Positions 46,985 to 60,331 of a stretch of DNA of 64,000 nt are shown piece after piece. How positions within the stretch are numbered: the stretch's first letter is position 1; each line of letters opens with the position of its first letter. The stretch is taken from contig NW_023503608.1 of assembly GCF_014529535.1 (NCBI RefSeq), positions 5,258,501 through 5,322,500 of the forward strand, written 5' to 3'. A model generated the notes under the pieces. The model made no database searches and was not told where the DNA came from. It saw nothing but the letters and a program-made list of their open reading frames with translations. The position numbers and the translations under genes were made by a program. This DNA comes from Bradysia coprophila. Its lineage: Eukaryota; Arthropoda; Insecta; Diptera; Sciaridae.

Positions 46985-48769
46985 GGCTTTAACAAGGAAG
47001 AATGTGTTTATAACTCTCAAAGGACAAATTTCAGGACTTGGAAAAGTTTCAATCTTGTCTTTTCAAATGGTGCGATAGTTGTTAGTCGGTATCACTGGCT
47101 AGATGCGATGCATTACGCCTCTGTTTCCGAAAACACCATGTAAGTGGTTAGAACTACAAACATGTCAACTTCAGATTGAGCCTCTCAGACAGTATTCACA
47201 GTAGCAGAGACATTTGCATCGGATGTGATACCAACTAACAGCAATAACGTCGTCGTTTCAATCCACTGTCTTGCTATTTGAAAAGACTCCATTGATTTTA
47301 TTTGCTAATACCTGAATTTTCTTCCTTCTTACATTATATATTCGTATTCGCGAAACATACAATTGCAAAACTCGCTAGAAAAACAAAAAGTTTCGTTACG
47401 TTCCAGCGCTTTTTTGGAAAGATATGGGAAGTGGTGACCAGATTATATAGAATTAATCGTCATTACATTTACCTTTTACAGTAAACTGCAAAATCACCAA
47501 GGAAATCACCTAAAAAAATTGTTAAGAAGCGGACATGTTATGAATGCCTTTGTGAATTAATGTAAGTTGAAGTGATTGCTATCTTACTGATCAAATTACG
47601 TCAATATACTTAAGTCATATATCGCTACAATCTGTCGACGCTACGTAAACATTGGCTCCTATTGGCTCTCTTAACATCCTTAACAGTGATCTACTATTGT
47701 TCGGAAGAATTTCTGAAACAAGATCTTAGCATAAATATGTGAACATGAGCAGTTGGAAATTGTAATAACGAATTTCTTAGAAAACGTCTGTACAAACTTT
47801 CAAAATAAGTTGCTATGCCATTGGGAGTGTTTTATATTTGATTCGAATGCATATGACATCAGACATCTTATGCCAAACTTAATAATCTTCCAAGCCTTTC
47901 TAATACGACGTTGTACAACCACGTCAGCATCGATTTGATGGCTTATTTATTTTCGATTCGATGTTTTCTTTTCTTTAAATTTTTAAACAAATCTTTTGCA
48001 TGCCATTCGATTGTCATTAGAGAAGAAAAAAGAGTATAAAGTTTGCAATGACCTGAAGGTCGAATAAATGTTGAATGCATCGAGGCAAAGATGTATAGAA
48101 AAACTTGAATTCGATTGAAAATTATTTATTCATTTTTTTGTATGATTTTATAATAGAAGTTAGCCGCTGAAACAAGATTCACTTTTTGTGTATAATAATA
48201 TCGTATATCGTAAACATTCACATAACAATTTATATCACATACCTTTGCGAAAAAAATACCTCGGAATGAAACGATATAATGTGGTGTAGAAGTATATATA
48301 AATGTAGAATATCTACAAAATCTGTTCAGACTGCATATTGCGACTCTTATAACGGCTATGAAGAGGATACTAAGCTTATTAAGATAGTTGTACTAATGTT
48401 ATAAAGAAAATGTTGTAGAAGGGCACTGAATAGCGTTGCTTATATGTACTCCAACGTTCTTATACTTATGTACTTTCAACCCTCCAATTGACTATAATTA
48501 TATACTTTATGAATTTCATGTTTTTGTTTCGTATTTCTCGTACCTAGGCGCAATCTGTACACGAGGGGTAAGAAACTGTAAGTTACGACTTCTTTCCAAT
48601 AAACGATAGAAATGATCAACTTCCAGTGAAATTACAAATCGGACAGGATTCGGTGAGCCATTTGAAAAGATTGCAAACTATCTAGAATCGTAGAATTGAG
48701 TGACTTGTTTCTGACCAAGACAATCTTTAAATCGATTTTTACCAGAAAGCCATGTCGTAGGTAAGGCTC

Positions 48770-49615
48770 GGAACAGGATTACCTGAACCTGACCTGGATT
48801 TACCTGAAACCTTTTATGATCTGAACCTGGATTTCAACCATTTTGAACTGACAGTCAGAACTGATCTGGCATATGGCATGGCAGGTATACCTGAAAATTT
48901 GTATGAAAATTTCAGGTCAACCTGCAGCCCGACAGAAATGACCTGCAGGTCATGCCTCTTCAAAAATAAAAACCTGAAGTTCCAGGTAAAGACATTTTTG
49001 ACATCGGTTTTGACCGATTTCGAGCCTTATATGACGAGACATACTTTGTACAAATTGTGAAAATGTTGTAGAAAACAAGATCCCATCATGGCTTCACGAT
49101 GAAACATCATTACATGTTTTTGATTTCCTCTAGGGTCGAAAACGGCGCATTACATTACGAGGGAAAACAAGAAGATTGGTTTGGGAAAGTAGCTCTTTCG
49201 AATTGTTACATATTAGTGATACGCAGACTCTTCTCATTTCATTTCACTTCATTAATGAATGAAACTAAATGACAAATCACAGCATTACAAAACTGTGGAT
49301 AAAAATGAAAAATCACGATTTCGTGTGAATATTGATCTCGGCTTCGCCTCGGATCAGCAAAGTTCACACGTAAACTGTACTTTTCAAAGTTTTATATCAT
49401 TATTATTATAAAGATTGTCTTGGCCAGCAAAAAATCTATTTGAAATTTTAAATACAGGTTGTGCCAAAAGTTAGACAACAGTATCATCAGTCAGATTAAC
49501 CTAATAACAATGTGAGGTTTACCTGACACATGTCTTGATCTGACCTAATTTTCCTCGAAACGCGGAAACAGTTTACCTGAAAAATTTGTTTACAGGTCAT
49601 CGGTTACCTGTCATA
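48770..49615. repeat. ACCTGA/TCAGGT-rich stretch interrupted by a foldback element
   Basis: The words ACCTGA, ACCTGC and their complements occur many times at 48780-48990 and again at 49500-49615. The element at 49284-49400 sits between the two parts. At least eight CAGGTA/TACCTG sites are visible. It may be a decayed simple repeat or a binding-site cluster. Confidence 0.45.
49284..49400. repeat. Foldback element related to H7
   Basis: ATTACAAAACTGTGGATAAA, then AATGAAAAATCACGATTTCG match the left arm of H7. The loop GATCTCGGCTTCGCCTCGGATC is itself palindromic. The right arm (TTCACACG, then CTTTTCAAAGTTTTAT) mirrors the left imperfectly. Confidence 0.65.
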
Positions 49616-52600
49616 GGAATATTTCTAGCATAAGCTTACCCCTCGCATGCGCCAATAAGTCAAAAGCAGGAAAATGGAAATTATATTTAGTTTCCTCAAT
49701 AAAATAACATTTTGAAGAAATTGTGGGATGAGTTATTTACTATGCTTGTATGCAAGCAGTTTCGTTGTCTACAAAATATCTGATTTATCGGAATGAACCC
49801 CGGCAAAATTCCCTGGCAGCAATCATACGTGCATTCATAATTAAGGAAATAAAAAGAGAATCGTTCAACTTCTCCATTTTTATGAGTGAAAAACATTCGT
49901 TATACGTACCAAACGCATGATAAAAGAAATTGAAATAAACATTTTGTAACAATTCGATAACAACTTGTGTATATAATGTACAATGTATGGCTCATATCTT
50001 TGTCAATTTGTTGTTCTACATCAAACAACTCATTACGTACACAAAAAAAAATATTTTTTTTTTTTATTCAACCGTGCACAATCCAGCTAGTTAGGAATTT
50101 CATAACAGACAACATGAGAGGAGGTATTTCTCATTCCGATAATAAGACATAAAATATGCTGTTAATTACCCATTTCCAACTGTGAAGAAAAAAAGCCTCA
50201 TTTCGTGTGATGTGTACACATGGTTATATTGTCTATCTATGCCTGTGTATAATTGAATCTTCCGAATCATTTTTACATAGTTTGCACTGACCACGCACTC
50301 ATCCGAGAAACAAAAGTTTTAATAAAGGCATGAAAATTCAAATGATCGTGTAAAGTATAAGCTCAAAGTTCACGTATTTAAAAAAAAAAAAAAACAAAAA
50401 AACAAACGGAGTGATCCACATGGTGCCGAAAATATTACAAAATTGAATGGTTTATTGTTGTTGTTTCATCTGAAATTTTGCAGTACGTTCATGGTTAACA
50501 CACGAAAGGAAAGTACAATTTTTGAATAGAATATGAGCTTCTGTCGATAGACTTATTATGCATAACAATGAAGAACGAAGAAAATATTTACGAGTTCGAT
50601 GGTAATTGTCGGTAAAGTTACGTCATCATTATTGTTATAATGAGTATAAAATGGTTATGACTCTCAAACGTATTCATTTGCTAATTGACTTCTCTTAAAT
50701 TCCATTCATTCAGTTGAAAGGTGGAAAATCTTTTATTGGATTGTTCCTATCGGTATCCTTTATCATCTCTTTACCGATCGTTGTCGTTCGGGGTATCTTA
50801 CTCAAGACCGACAACAATTCTCGCGTCTTTTCTTTTTAATTGGCATCATAAACCATTCTTCAAATAAATGTGCCACTTAGGTTTAAAAAAAAACAGCGAA
50901 AAATAATACTGCTGTGAGACGTGTGTGGCAATAATGGTTTACTCTTCAAACTAAACTTTGTTAAAATCAAGAAAATTATAGCAAACATCAATCAAAACGT
51001 TGTGTGTGTACACGTTCGAAACAAGTTGTGAAACCATTTAACAATTTAATGCTGGTCGTGTGTATTAATATGGTCATATTACCAAAAAATAATCGCTAGA
51101 CATTAGACGACTGAATCTGCGAGCTGAGCGTTTAGCCAACGAACATATTAATTATCATTAATGACGAATCGTTTAAAATCAGACGTATACTCATCCGAAA
51201 ACATGGTCATGCAAACAGTCCATCTGGTTATTCGTGCACATTTATATGGCCGTATCAGTGGTGTGGTTGAAGCACTTATGTAACACACGAATGGGTTAGG
51301 AATGCACATCCTACATGAAGCGGTATAGAGAGCGCTCTTAGGTTAAACACATTTAAGTTTAAAGTTCTCGTCTCGTACTATACATTTTCAAATGTGGTTA
51401 CAGTCGGTTGTATTAGTACAGATGAACAGAAATTCGAACTGAAAATACAGTGAAACACCTGAACACATAAGCACTACCTTATTATATCGGGTGTGTCAAG
51501 GAAGGTTTTATTTAGTTTCTTCTCTCTGAAACCGACATTTTAAATGCAATTTAATTGAACAGATATTGGATCTAATTACAACACACTAAGTAATTTCCTC
51601 ACTTTACCCGTCGATGGAATGCTTATAAAACTATTCGATCTTATACAGAGACACCGTTGCTGCTAGAGTGGGTGGTAAATTCTTGTTTATATTTTAGTGT
51701 AGGTCGGATGAATTGTTTTCGGTCATAAATAGAGACCAAAAAACAAATTGAATCGGGGGTCTGCAGATCAGACGATTTATCTCTTTACGTAAAGTAAGTT
51801 ATGCAGGATGGTCTTGGTGATTGACTCGATTCGGTTGAGTGTTTTGCCAGATAATGAATGAGGTGAAATAAATGAATATAAAGTTTATGTGAAGAATAAA
51901 CTAGATGGTGTATGGTGTGGTAAGAAGATATGTGCGAAAATGAGGTCAGTGGGTGGCTGGGATTCAAATAACATATAAAAGAAAAGTTTAAGGAAAATCG
52001 AATGCTTAACTTAAACAACTTTAGCAAATTAAATTGTTCTCAAATTATCAAATGGATGGTACACACATTTATTGTGTGAACGCTGTTCATTCAACTCAAA
52101 TACACTCAGTTTCTATATAAACTTGTCAATAAATTATTAGCTCCGCTCGAAAAGAGATAATCAATACAACGAGAACCACTTGGTGATGTGATCAAATTAC
52201 GCACATCATAAACTACACGCATTGTATACCAGAAAAGCAAAAAAATTTACAACTTTTACTTTCATCGATACAGAGATCTTTACTTATTTGCGAGAAAAAA
52301 ACGTAGTAAATAAATAAATTCAATGTTCGTGTAATTTAAGTCATCCAAAACCAATACGAGAAGATTGAATGAAAATGGTATGAGGAAAAAATCTTCAACG
52401 TAAACAGCTCTGCATGCATGTATACATACATCATGTGTGTGAAACGTAACGAAAAACGCCGGTAGAAAAGCATTCGGCATATGAGAGATTACCGATTTAA
52501 TGCGCATAAAGTGAAAGTGGATAATCCAATAATTGCACGCGGGTTCAAATGTGTTACGGTAACACACGATTGGATATATATGAGATTTGAATATATTGTT

Positions 52601-52794
52601 GTAAAAGGTTCGCTTTCATATAAATTTAATTGTGATGGAAATCTGTCAATAGTTAATTTACGAATAATCTACCTGGTGACAGTGGAGTGTCTATTGTCAG
52701 GAGTTACTTGTGTGCTATACAATTTGATTGACTCAAACTTTCAGAAACGTCTAGCCATCTTCTATAAACTTTCTTATATGGAAGAATCAGCGTT

Positions 52795-52835
52795 GAAACA
52801 AATGAAGTAAAAGATTTTGCAAACACTAGAGACAA
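52795..52835. repeat. Repeat R4, short copy
   Basis: AACAAATGAAGTAAAAGATT, then TTGCAAACACTAG. Confidence 0.45.
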
Positions 52836-53476
52836 TCAGATTTTTCTATGCGATACATTACCGAAAGATGTGACGCACAAGGTTGAGTCCATTCACATGG
52901 TGTGCTGTATCGCTTATGGGACAATTAAACAGTTGTTCGAAATATTATAACTGCCACTGACGAGTGTTTCCACTGCACAGAAATGAAACATCAAGGAAGT
53001 CAATTAGGGTAGGCTCAGAAAGTTGTTTAAATAGAGCTGCTGTACGAACAATTAGATCAGAATAAACTTGAAAGCTGAACGGGCAACAGCCCTAAATAAA
53101 TGTTTATTTCTCAGTAGAAGTAGAACGGCGGTGTCTGGCACCACTAGTGCGGGGAGAATATCCCTTCCAGTCACCAATGTTTGTAGAAGTATCAATATCG
53201 GCAATTCAAAGAGAAACATTAAAATTCTCAACAACAGTATTGAAAAAGTTGCATTTAATAAAGACATGTAAAATGCCCACACCAGATACTGAGATGTTTA
53301 CATTAAGTTTGGAAGGACAGTTAAAATTAGACATCAAGTAAACATATCAGGAATAGTTGTGTTACTAAGACAAAAATACAATAAAAAAAAATTGAGAAGA
53401 AAACAACAAAGGAACAAAAACAAGAATCGACCATTATGAATAAGACTTGTATTGTTTCATGAGCAACGTATGATCT

Positions 53477-53545
53477 AACAAATGAAGTAAACGATTTTGT
53501 AGCAAACACTACGAGGTACTTTAAACAAAACCGTTAGATTTCGTC
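53477..53545. repeat. Repeat R4, copy 3
   Basis: AACAAATGAAGTAAACGATT, then TTGTAGCAAACACTACGAGG and TACTTTAAA. Confidence 0.55.
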
Positions 53546-56170
53546 AGTTACTGCATGGTTAAAAATTTTAAGGACAAAAATTGTTATTCAAGAATCAAAA
53601 CTATTCCGATACGAATTTCGTCACAGACTCACGTGTCCACTAAATATATACCGTCAATGTCTCAATTCTCATCGATTTTACCCTTATTTAACGGAGGATG
53701 TAATTCTCTCTACTTTTGTGCGTGTTCATTCATCTGAATCTCAATTTAAATTCAGGATAATCCCAGCCGACTACATTCCATTAGTACCACTGTAGTAGTC
53801 CTTGTTGCAATTCCCTTAAAATTGAATCAACGACCTGTTGATATCATTAATTTATCGAATGATATGCACATGATACATTTATTGATGTAACATGGAATTT
53901 TATCGAACATTTGTTACATGAAACGTAAATAAATTAATTAATTTCATGTTGTTAATGGGGCCAAATAATTTATATCAGAATAGTTAAATTATATGCGATT
54001 AAGTACATTATAGATGCAATAACTGAATTATCTGACAGTTTAAAATGCAAACGTGGGAATTCGTTTGAATGTTCTCCCATAGAGTAATACCTATCTAATC
54101 TACCTATGTTATAATAGTCGTTCGAGGCATGGGATATTTTCGTTCACACTAAATTGTTTTCATACAAAATGAAAATATGTTTATTAGAATTTGAATGCAA
54201 CTTTTGTTTATTTATAGCGTTGTATACACGAGAGTATTACCTATTTGAGTTACACATTTCCACCTCATCTCTACCTGGGTATGTATTTAACAATTGCTTT
54301 TGAATTAATATGGAAATTGTGGAAGTGAGCCGTTTAGGAGGTGTTTTCAAAATGACTGTAATTAATTTGCTGTTAATGTATGGCATTAAAAGTTAATGTA
54401 CAATATGTTATCTCCATTTTATAATTACAATTCGGATAAAACGTTTCGTTTAAATGATTCGGATGGATGATAATCTTTCGAGAAATTTCTTTTTGAAATT
54501 TATATTACAAAGTGAATTTGCATATTTTAAATACAATGGCATTTTGCTCAAATAAATAGACAAAAATATTGTTTGAATCGTTTGCATATTAATTAAAATT
54601 TGTGACCAACATTTTTGTTTGATCCTATTAATTGTGTACATTCACTTCGACCAAATGTGTTTCCTATTGGCTATTCTCATAGATCTACATTCTTTTAACT
54701 ACCACAAAAACTAAATTTTATTCCTAAAAAACGGTCAACCGAGTGTTTTTTGAAGAGGTTTCACAAAGTTTACCTATCCTACATTTTCAGGTAGTATTGG
54801 TTAAAAACCAACAGGTTATGGGCGTTTCGCTTACCTTTCTAATGATACCAAACACAACATTCTGGTATCACTTCACTAGGTTTGATGTAGAGCTAACTTT
54901 TTTGTACGACAATTGTAATATTACTCGCTATGTAAAATGAGATTATTTTACTGCTTGTCTTGTCTGTTTAAACTCGATAAATCTGGAAGTCATTCTCGTT
55001 TGGTACAATTTCGACATTTTCCACATAGAATATTGGGACCACATGACGACTCCATAATAATTTTTTTCTCAAAATTTTCAGACGATTTTAATGGTCTAAA
55101 AAATTCCTGACCCCACATGAAAATCTGAAAATATATGGAAAATCCAAAATTCTTTGATTTTTTTAGACCACTAAAAAACGTCGGACAATTTAGTAAAAAA
55201 AAAGTTTTGGGTATCGTTCTACAGCAACAATATTTTGAGTGTCATGTAGAATCGAAATTTTAGTATGCCGTTTTTATGGTTTTTATGGCAAAGGGCTCGT
55301 GGGAAACAACGAAAAAACGTTGCGCCTTATTATAAGTATCGTCTATGACATGAATTACGTACCAGTTTCTACCGAAAGAACTTTTACAACGATTTTGTTT
55401 TTATAAGTCCATTGTCATGCACTATAGGTATGTTGCGTGATTTTCTGTAGCGTTTTCTTTTCTTTACATTTTTTTTGTTGTTGAAGTTGTTATATCGTGA
55501 ATATTGTTTAGTTGTCGTTGGCAATACGTAATCGGTTTCATTGGAGATGATGTATTGTACATAGCTTTCAAATGAATTAGTCATACATATCATCTTAAAT
55601 ATATTTCTCTGAGATCATTTTGCTATGGTGAATTCGTTGAGATTTTGAACATTGACGCACACACCTAAATTGTGCGTATCAATGACAGTCTCACAGTGAT
55701 ATTGCCGAAGAAGAGCCTCAATTTACATATCTTTCTCATAGGCATCTACCAAAATACCTCATGCAGAATCGATTTATTTATCTCTCTTATAAATAAGTGA
55801 GAGAAGGAAAAAGTAAAAATGACAAAAATCGGTTGACAATTTCGCTCGACACAAGACATCTTGTTAGGGGTGGGTTAATATTAAGTTCTTTGAAAATAAT
55901 GCAAACATAAACCCCGAGATTGCACGATTGTATGTAAATATTAGTATTTGGACGAATGAATCTATTTTTCACCAATCACCTTAGACATGTCTGCTAGGTA
56001 TTTGTGTCCTCCGCAGATTATGAATATGAAAATCCAAGCAATGTTTGAAAATTCAAACATTCATCCTAATCTCGCATAGTACGAAGATGTTTTATGGACA
56101 CCCCTACATAACAGAGAAAGACTGTAAACATTTCAGTCTTGTGTATGTGGTTGACTAGGTGAACAAAAAT

Positions 56171-57626
56171 ATGACCGACGGAAATGTAGACTCTGAAATG
56201 CAATTCGAAAATGCAGATAATCAGGTATGTGAACCAAAATTGTTGAACATCAGGCGTACAGAGTGGACTTTCGATTTTATCAGTAAAAATTAGAGCAATT
56301 GGTCCCTTTGCTTGTACAGCCAGCGATCTGATCAATCAAACAATGCATTGAAGCTAATGAGTGAATCTTGAATTAATGTTCTTTATAGAATGAAGGTGAT
56401 GCCAACGAATTAGCTGCAAAATGTGCTTCAAAAAAGAAGCGTTCTGAATTTACATATAAGTAAGTCAAAGGGGATTTTTTGTATGAAAGTTCTAAAGCTT
56501 CAATAACTGTTTATGTACAGGAACTATGTTGTAGAAAATCGTGGCAGAATCATTTATGCCGTTGAGTTTTGCAATTGTCTCAAGGATGGTGAACCGATTA
56601 TATTTGCTACGTGCGGCAGCAACGCTGTTACCATTTATGAATGTAAAAACAGTGGCGAAATGCAGCTCTTACAATGCTATGAAGATCCAAACAAAAATGA
56701 ATCGTTTTACACATTGACCTGGTCGTTCCATCCTAGTACCTTGACACCGGTATTGGCTGTTGCTGGATTGCACGCCATCATTCGAATAATTAATCCGACG
56801 ACAATGACTTCGAATAAGCATCTCATTGGACATGGTTTCGCAGTTAACGATCTAAAATTCCACCCGGAAAATCCACATCTGTTGCTATCTGCCAGCAAAG
56901 ACTTCTCTGCACGATTGTGGAATATTGAAACTGCCGTATGTATAGCTGTTTTCAAAGGATTAAATGGACACAAATGCGAGGTACTCAGTGCAGACTTTGA
57001 TGCAACGGGTGGTCGAATAGTAACAAGTGGAATGGACAATTCAGTACGAATTTGGCAATTAAATAAACCAGAGATTCAAGATGCAATACGAGCAAGCTAC
57101 AATGGATACCGTGGATTCCGCACAATTATGGAGCATTTTCCCGAATATGCTGTCAGTGATCTTCACAACAAATATGTGGATTGCGTTAAATGGATGGGAA
57201 ATTTGATTTTATCTAAGGTTCGTACATGTTGCACATACATTACGATGTCGTTTTATAGAAATCTCCATCATTCAGTCCAACGAGAACTCGATTGTTTGCT
57301 GGAAACCTGGATGCTTGCAAGAGAATACCATTGCTGACGATTCGACCATTGGCTCGGTAATTCATAAATTCGATTACGTAGGCCATCAATACTTTTCGAT
57401 TCGATTCGCTATGAATGTCAACAAGACCTACTTGGCCGTTGGAAATGATCGAGGAACGACATTTGTGTGGAAAATAGATCCAACAGCGAAGCCGATGCAT
57501 TTGCGACATGTCCTGTGCAATGAAACCATTCGTGATGTAGCCTTTTCACGGGATTCTAACATTTTGATAGCCGTGTGTGACACGGGCACTGTATGGAAGT
57601 GGGACAGAGTTCCGACGACGTGTTAA
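56171..57626 (+). CDS. Polycomb protein ESC/EED, WD40 subunit of PRC2 (four exons)
   Basis: ESC/EED is the beta-propeller core subunit of PRC2. It holds E(z) and reads trimethyl-lysine to stimulate H3K27 methylation. Exons: 56171-56224, 56389-56459, 56521-57217 and 57276-57626; phases match and the product is 390 aa, somewhat shorter than fly ESC. WD landmarks are GSNAVTIYEC, AVAGLHAIIRIINPTTM, NDLKFHPENPHLLLSASKD, ARLWNIET, VLSADFD and SGMDNSVRIWQL, then NKYVDCVKWMGNLILSK joined to SNENSIVCWKPG, and finally FSRDSNILIAVCD and WKWDR. The last acceptor used is CATTCAG at 57269-57275, because the earlier TTTATAG gives the wrong frame. Gapless comparison with EED puts F314 and S315 where EED has W364 and Y365 of the methyl-lysine pocket. 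AATAAA lies at 57718. Confidence 0.93.
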
Positions 57627-59572
57627 ATCGAAGCCCCAAAATGGTGCTTACGGTTGAATCGAATAATTTGTGTGTTGCAACATCATTTGTCTGAATATTT
57701 TCTTTTGTGTTGACGACAATAAATGTGAAAAATGAAGAATACTGAACGTTCACAGCTGTATATTACCCTCAATGCCTCAAGAGATAATCGCGTACCGTTT
57801 TATACGCTCTCACATAGACAGACCGTTTCAGTAAGTATCAAATTTTCTTTACATTTTCTCGTCACTTGTGTCCATTAGAGTGTGAAAAGTATGACAATTT
57901 AGTTTTCCATATTTTCCACAATTTTTTGTTTTCCTTCTTGTTGCAATAAAACTGATGGAACGATAAATCATAAAACAATTTGCCAAAGTGCTTTCTCACA
58001 TGGATAGAAATCAACAATTTTACATGTCAATAGTTTTCATTGTTATGATCCTATCGTTTTATCAATGTGGCTGGGAGTTTATTTTCGTCGATGTTATTTA
58101 TGTATGAAGTCTCATTTTATGCGAATTTTAAATTTTATTTATCGTCGTATATACCTACTCTCTCGCGCTTTTTACATCCAATCACAATGCGACTGGGGAG
58201 TGAGGGAGTTCGTATTAAGCCATAAGCACAAACGAAAATGCTTGAGTAAACTTTCATTTAACGGAATTGAAAATATTATATGGAAGAGGAGCATCATTAC
58301 TTCCTACGAATTCCTTTTCCGTTCCGAAAATCTGACACAGTTCAAAAAGTTATTGTATTGAAGTTATTATACACAACCATCCATATAGAACCATCCATAA
58401 ATTTTTGGGGTTGATAAACAAAAGCCAAAACCGCACTAACCTATTTCATTATGTAATACATAAAGAACTGGCAGATGGAGATAAGACTTGCGTATGTTTT
58501 CCATATTAATGATGTCGTGCCGTCCTGTTGGTATGCCATGGCTTCTACAGTAACCCAACATTTATGAAAAGCGCTTTTTATCGCTTTATGTATTTCAAAA
58601 TGAGATTATGCCAATCATGCGTGAAATTTTGATTTAATTAGACACATAATGGCTCAAGTGGCGTTAATTGGTTTCGTAAATTCTTAAGAGAGTTGCTATC
58701 AGCCGAACCGGTCCGATTATAGTTGAGCGAATAGTTTTGTTATGGACATTTTATGTGAGCATTAGGCATTAGATTTACTGGGAGAGGAATTCTCATTCTG
58801 CACGATTGGTCTCGGTCCCAAGATGTCAAATCTTCCGACAGATATATTCTATTGAAAGATAATATCAGGTCCTCAAAGGATCTTTTAGTTTGGTTGTACT
58901 GCCGTTAGATTTAAGCCCTCCGAATGAAGTTGGGCCAAACCATGCCAAAGAATATTTTAGCCATCCAGCCACAGTAAAATTAGTCCAAAAAATCGTAATT
59001 TAAACTTTTGAGGAAGGTCTACCGCCTACCGCAGGCATCTGAAGTCAGATTGGCATTTTGGGACCGAGGCCTATCGGATGGAATAACTACATCGATCATG
59101 AGACACAAAAAAATGACAGATTGCTGGTAATGGTGCTTCTTGCCAGGAAAACGAAGGCGAGATCCAAATAGTTACACCAAGAAGTCGTTTCTAACATTTG
59201 TAATGCACTCCAACGATTTAGCGTTTACTGCGTTTTAAATGCAAAAAAAGATAGCTTTTACAGTGATAGTCAGCAATGCACAATGCAATGCATATATTCA
59301 AAGCTAAAATCGAGCAAAATATTACAGGCAAACAATTTACAAAAACAAATTACTGCGTTAAAACTAACAAGATACACAAATTCGCTACGATTTCATTGTT
59401 TCAAGCACCTTTACCAAGACTCATTGATCGAAGACTTATTGTGTTACTACCAATATTATCCGGTAAGAGTCCTGGATAGTTTTGTCGGATTGTGTCATAG
59501 CTGAAATTGACAAGGAGCAAATGTTCATAAAATGTTCACCACAAAAGACGTTCATTATGGGGATGAAGTGTC
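57627..59572. other. Spacer between convergent esc and GNAT genes
   Basis: It holds the esc 3' UTR with AATAAA at 57718-57723 and an inverted-repeat element (58808-59071). A plus-strand frame at 58065-58361 has no recognised domain. Confidence 0.45.
58808..59071. repeat. Inverted-repeat element
   Basis: GGTCTCGGTCCCAAGATGTC at the left is mirrored by TGGCATTTTGGGACCGAGGCC at the right, a 24-bp pairing with few mismatches and an interior of about 215 bp without coding frame. Confidence 0.6.
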
Positions 59573-60331
59573 TCACCTAAGTTCTTTTTCGGTGATGAAA
59601 CCAGCTTTTGCGGCGCACCTACCGGCTGCATCCGACGTGAATACGTTCGATGTCAATTTTATGTTGAATTCTTCACAAAACTGCTCTCTAGTTTTCAACA
59701 GTTCCGCACCAATTCCTCTATTTCGATACTTTGGAGAGACGCAAAGGCCACCGCCATTCAATATCTGTTCCGAATTAAACATTACTCCATTCCTCATCAC
59801 CTCAACCACATTCTGATATCTTTTAATATTTCGATGTGATTCGAGCATAGAAGCTAATGTATATCTTCTGTCGGTGCACACATGGTAGATTTCTTGGACA
59901 ATTAAATAAAAACTTCGCCATAAATCTTTAATGCCATAAGAGTCCTCACTCAGGTTGACGACGTAATTCATATTGAGGCCAATGATTTCATCGCTTCCTT
60001 CTTTTAGGCAAACTAAAGCCGCTTTCTGCTTAAGAATCATCCATCTGAACAATGAGTCGCAATAGTCGAGGAAGAACAAGTTCTCATGTAGACCTTGACG
60101 AAAGACAATTTTTTATTTTCCATTTTTCAAAATGTCATCAAAATAAGTCTACGTACGGTAAGACACGGTTAAGGGTTCGGACACATGGTAGTAAACCTTC
60201 ATGAAATGTATGGCCTCTTCGTTCATTGATTCCGGCAAATCTTGAATGACAAAATTTTCTCCCGCCGCGGAGAATCTATGCCAAACTTTCGGATATTCCG
60301 ATGAGACAGGACGCTTCCACGATAAAGGCAT
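59573..60331 (-). CDS. GNAT N-acetyltransferase, insect AANAT-like (two exons)
   Basis: Exons on the minus strand: 60157-60331 and 59573-60093, with a 63-bp GT-AG intron and matching phases; the product is 231 aa, the usual size for insect arylalkylamine N-acetyltransferase-like proteins. The N-terminal part has FVIQDLPESMNEEAIHFM and a split codon at SY-R; the middle has ALVCLKEGSDEIIGLNMNYV, typical of the family (beta strands before motif A). The acetyl-CoA loop is GGGLCVSPKYRNRGIGAELL, with the R-x-x-G-x-G/A signature in RNRGIGA. The C-terminus has TSNVFTSDAAGRCAAKAGF. By family it transfers acetyl from acetyl-CoA to an amine; the substrate is unknown. Tail to tail with esc; a broken tandem copy lies just upstream. 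Confidence 0.88.

Larger units (their letters stand above)
44331..56170. other. Long intergenic region without recognised genes
   Basis: It holds a GC-rich inverted patch (CGGAGCTCCGCGAAGCGGAG, about 44436-44455), a stem-loop at 46939-46984, three R4 repeat copies, a transposon-like fragment at 46428-46795 and an ACCTG-rich stretch at 48770-49615. TATA-like words near 48294 and 50643 have no gene attached. The open frames present are AT-driven and show no domain. Confidence 0.4.

Noticed and set aside
57256-57275. Earlier acceptor TTTATAG for the last esc exon
   Set aside because: It gives a frame that stops early, whereas CATTCAG at 57275 continues the conserved IVCWKPG repeat.
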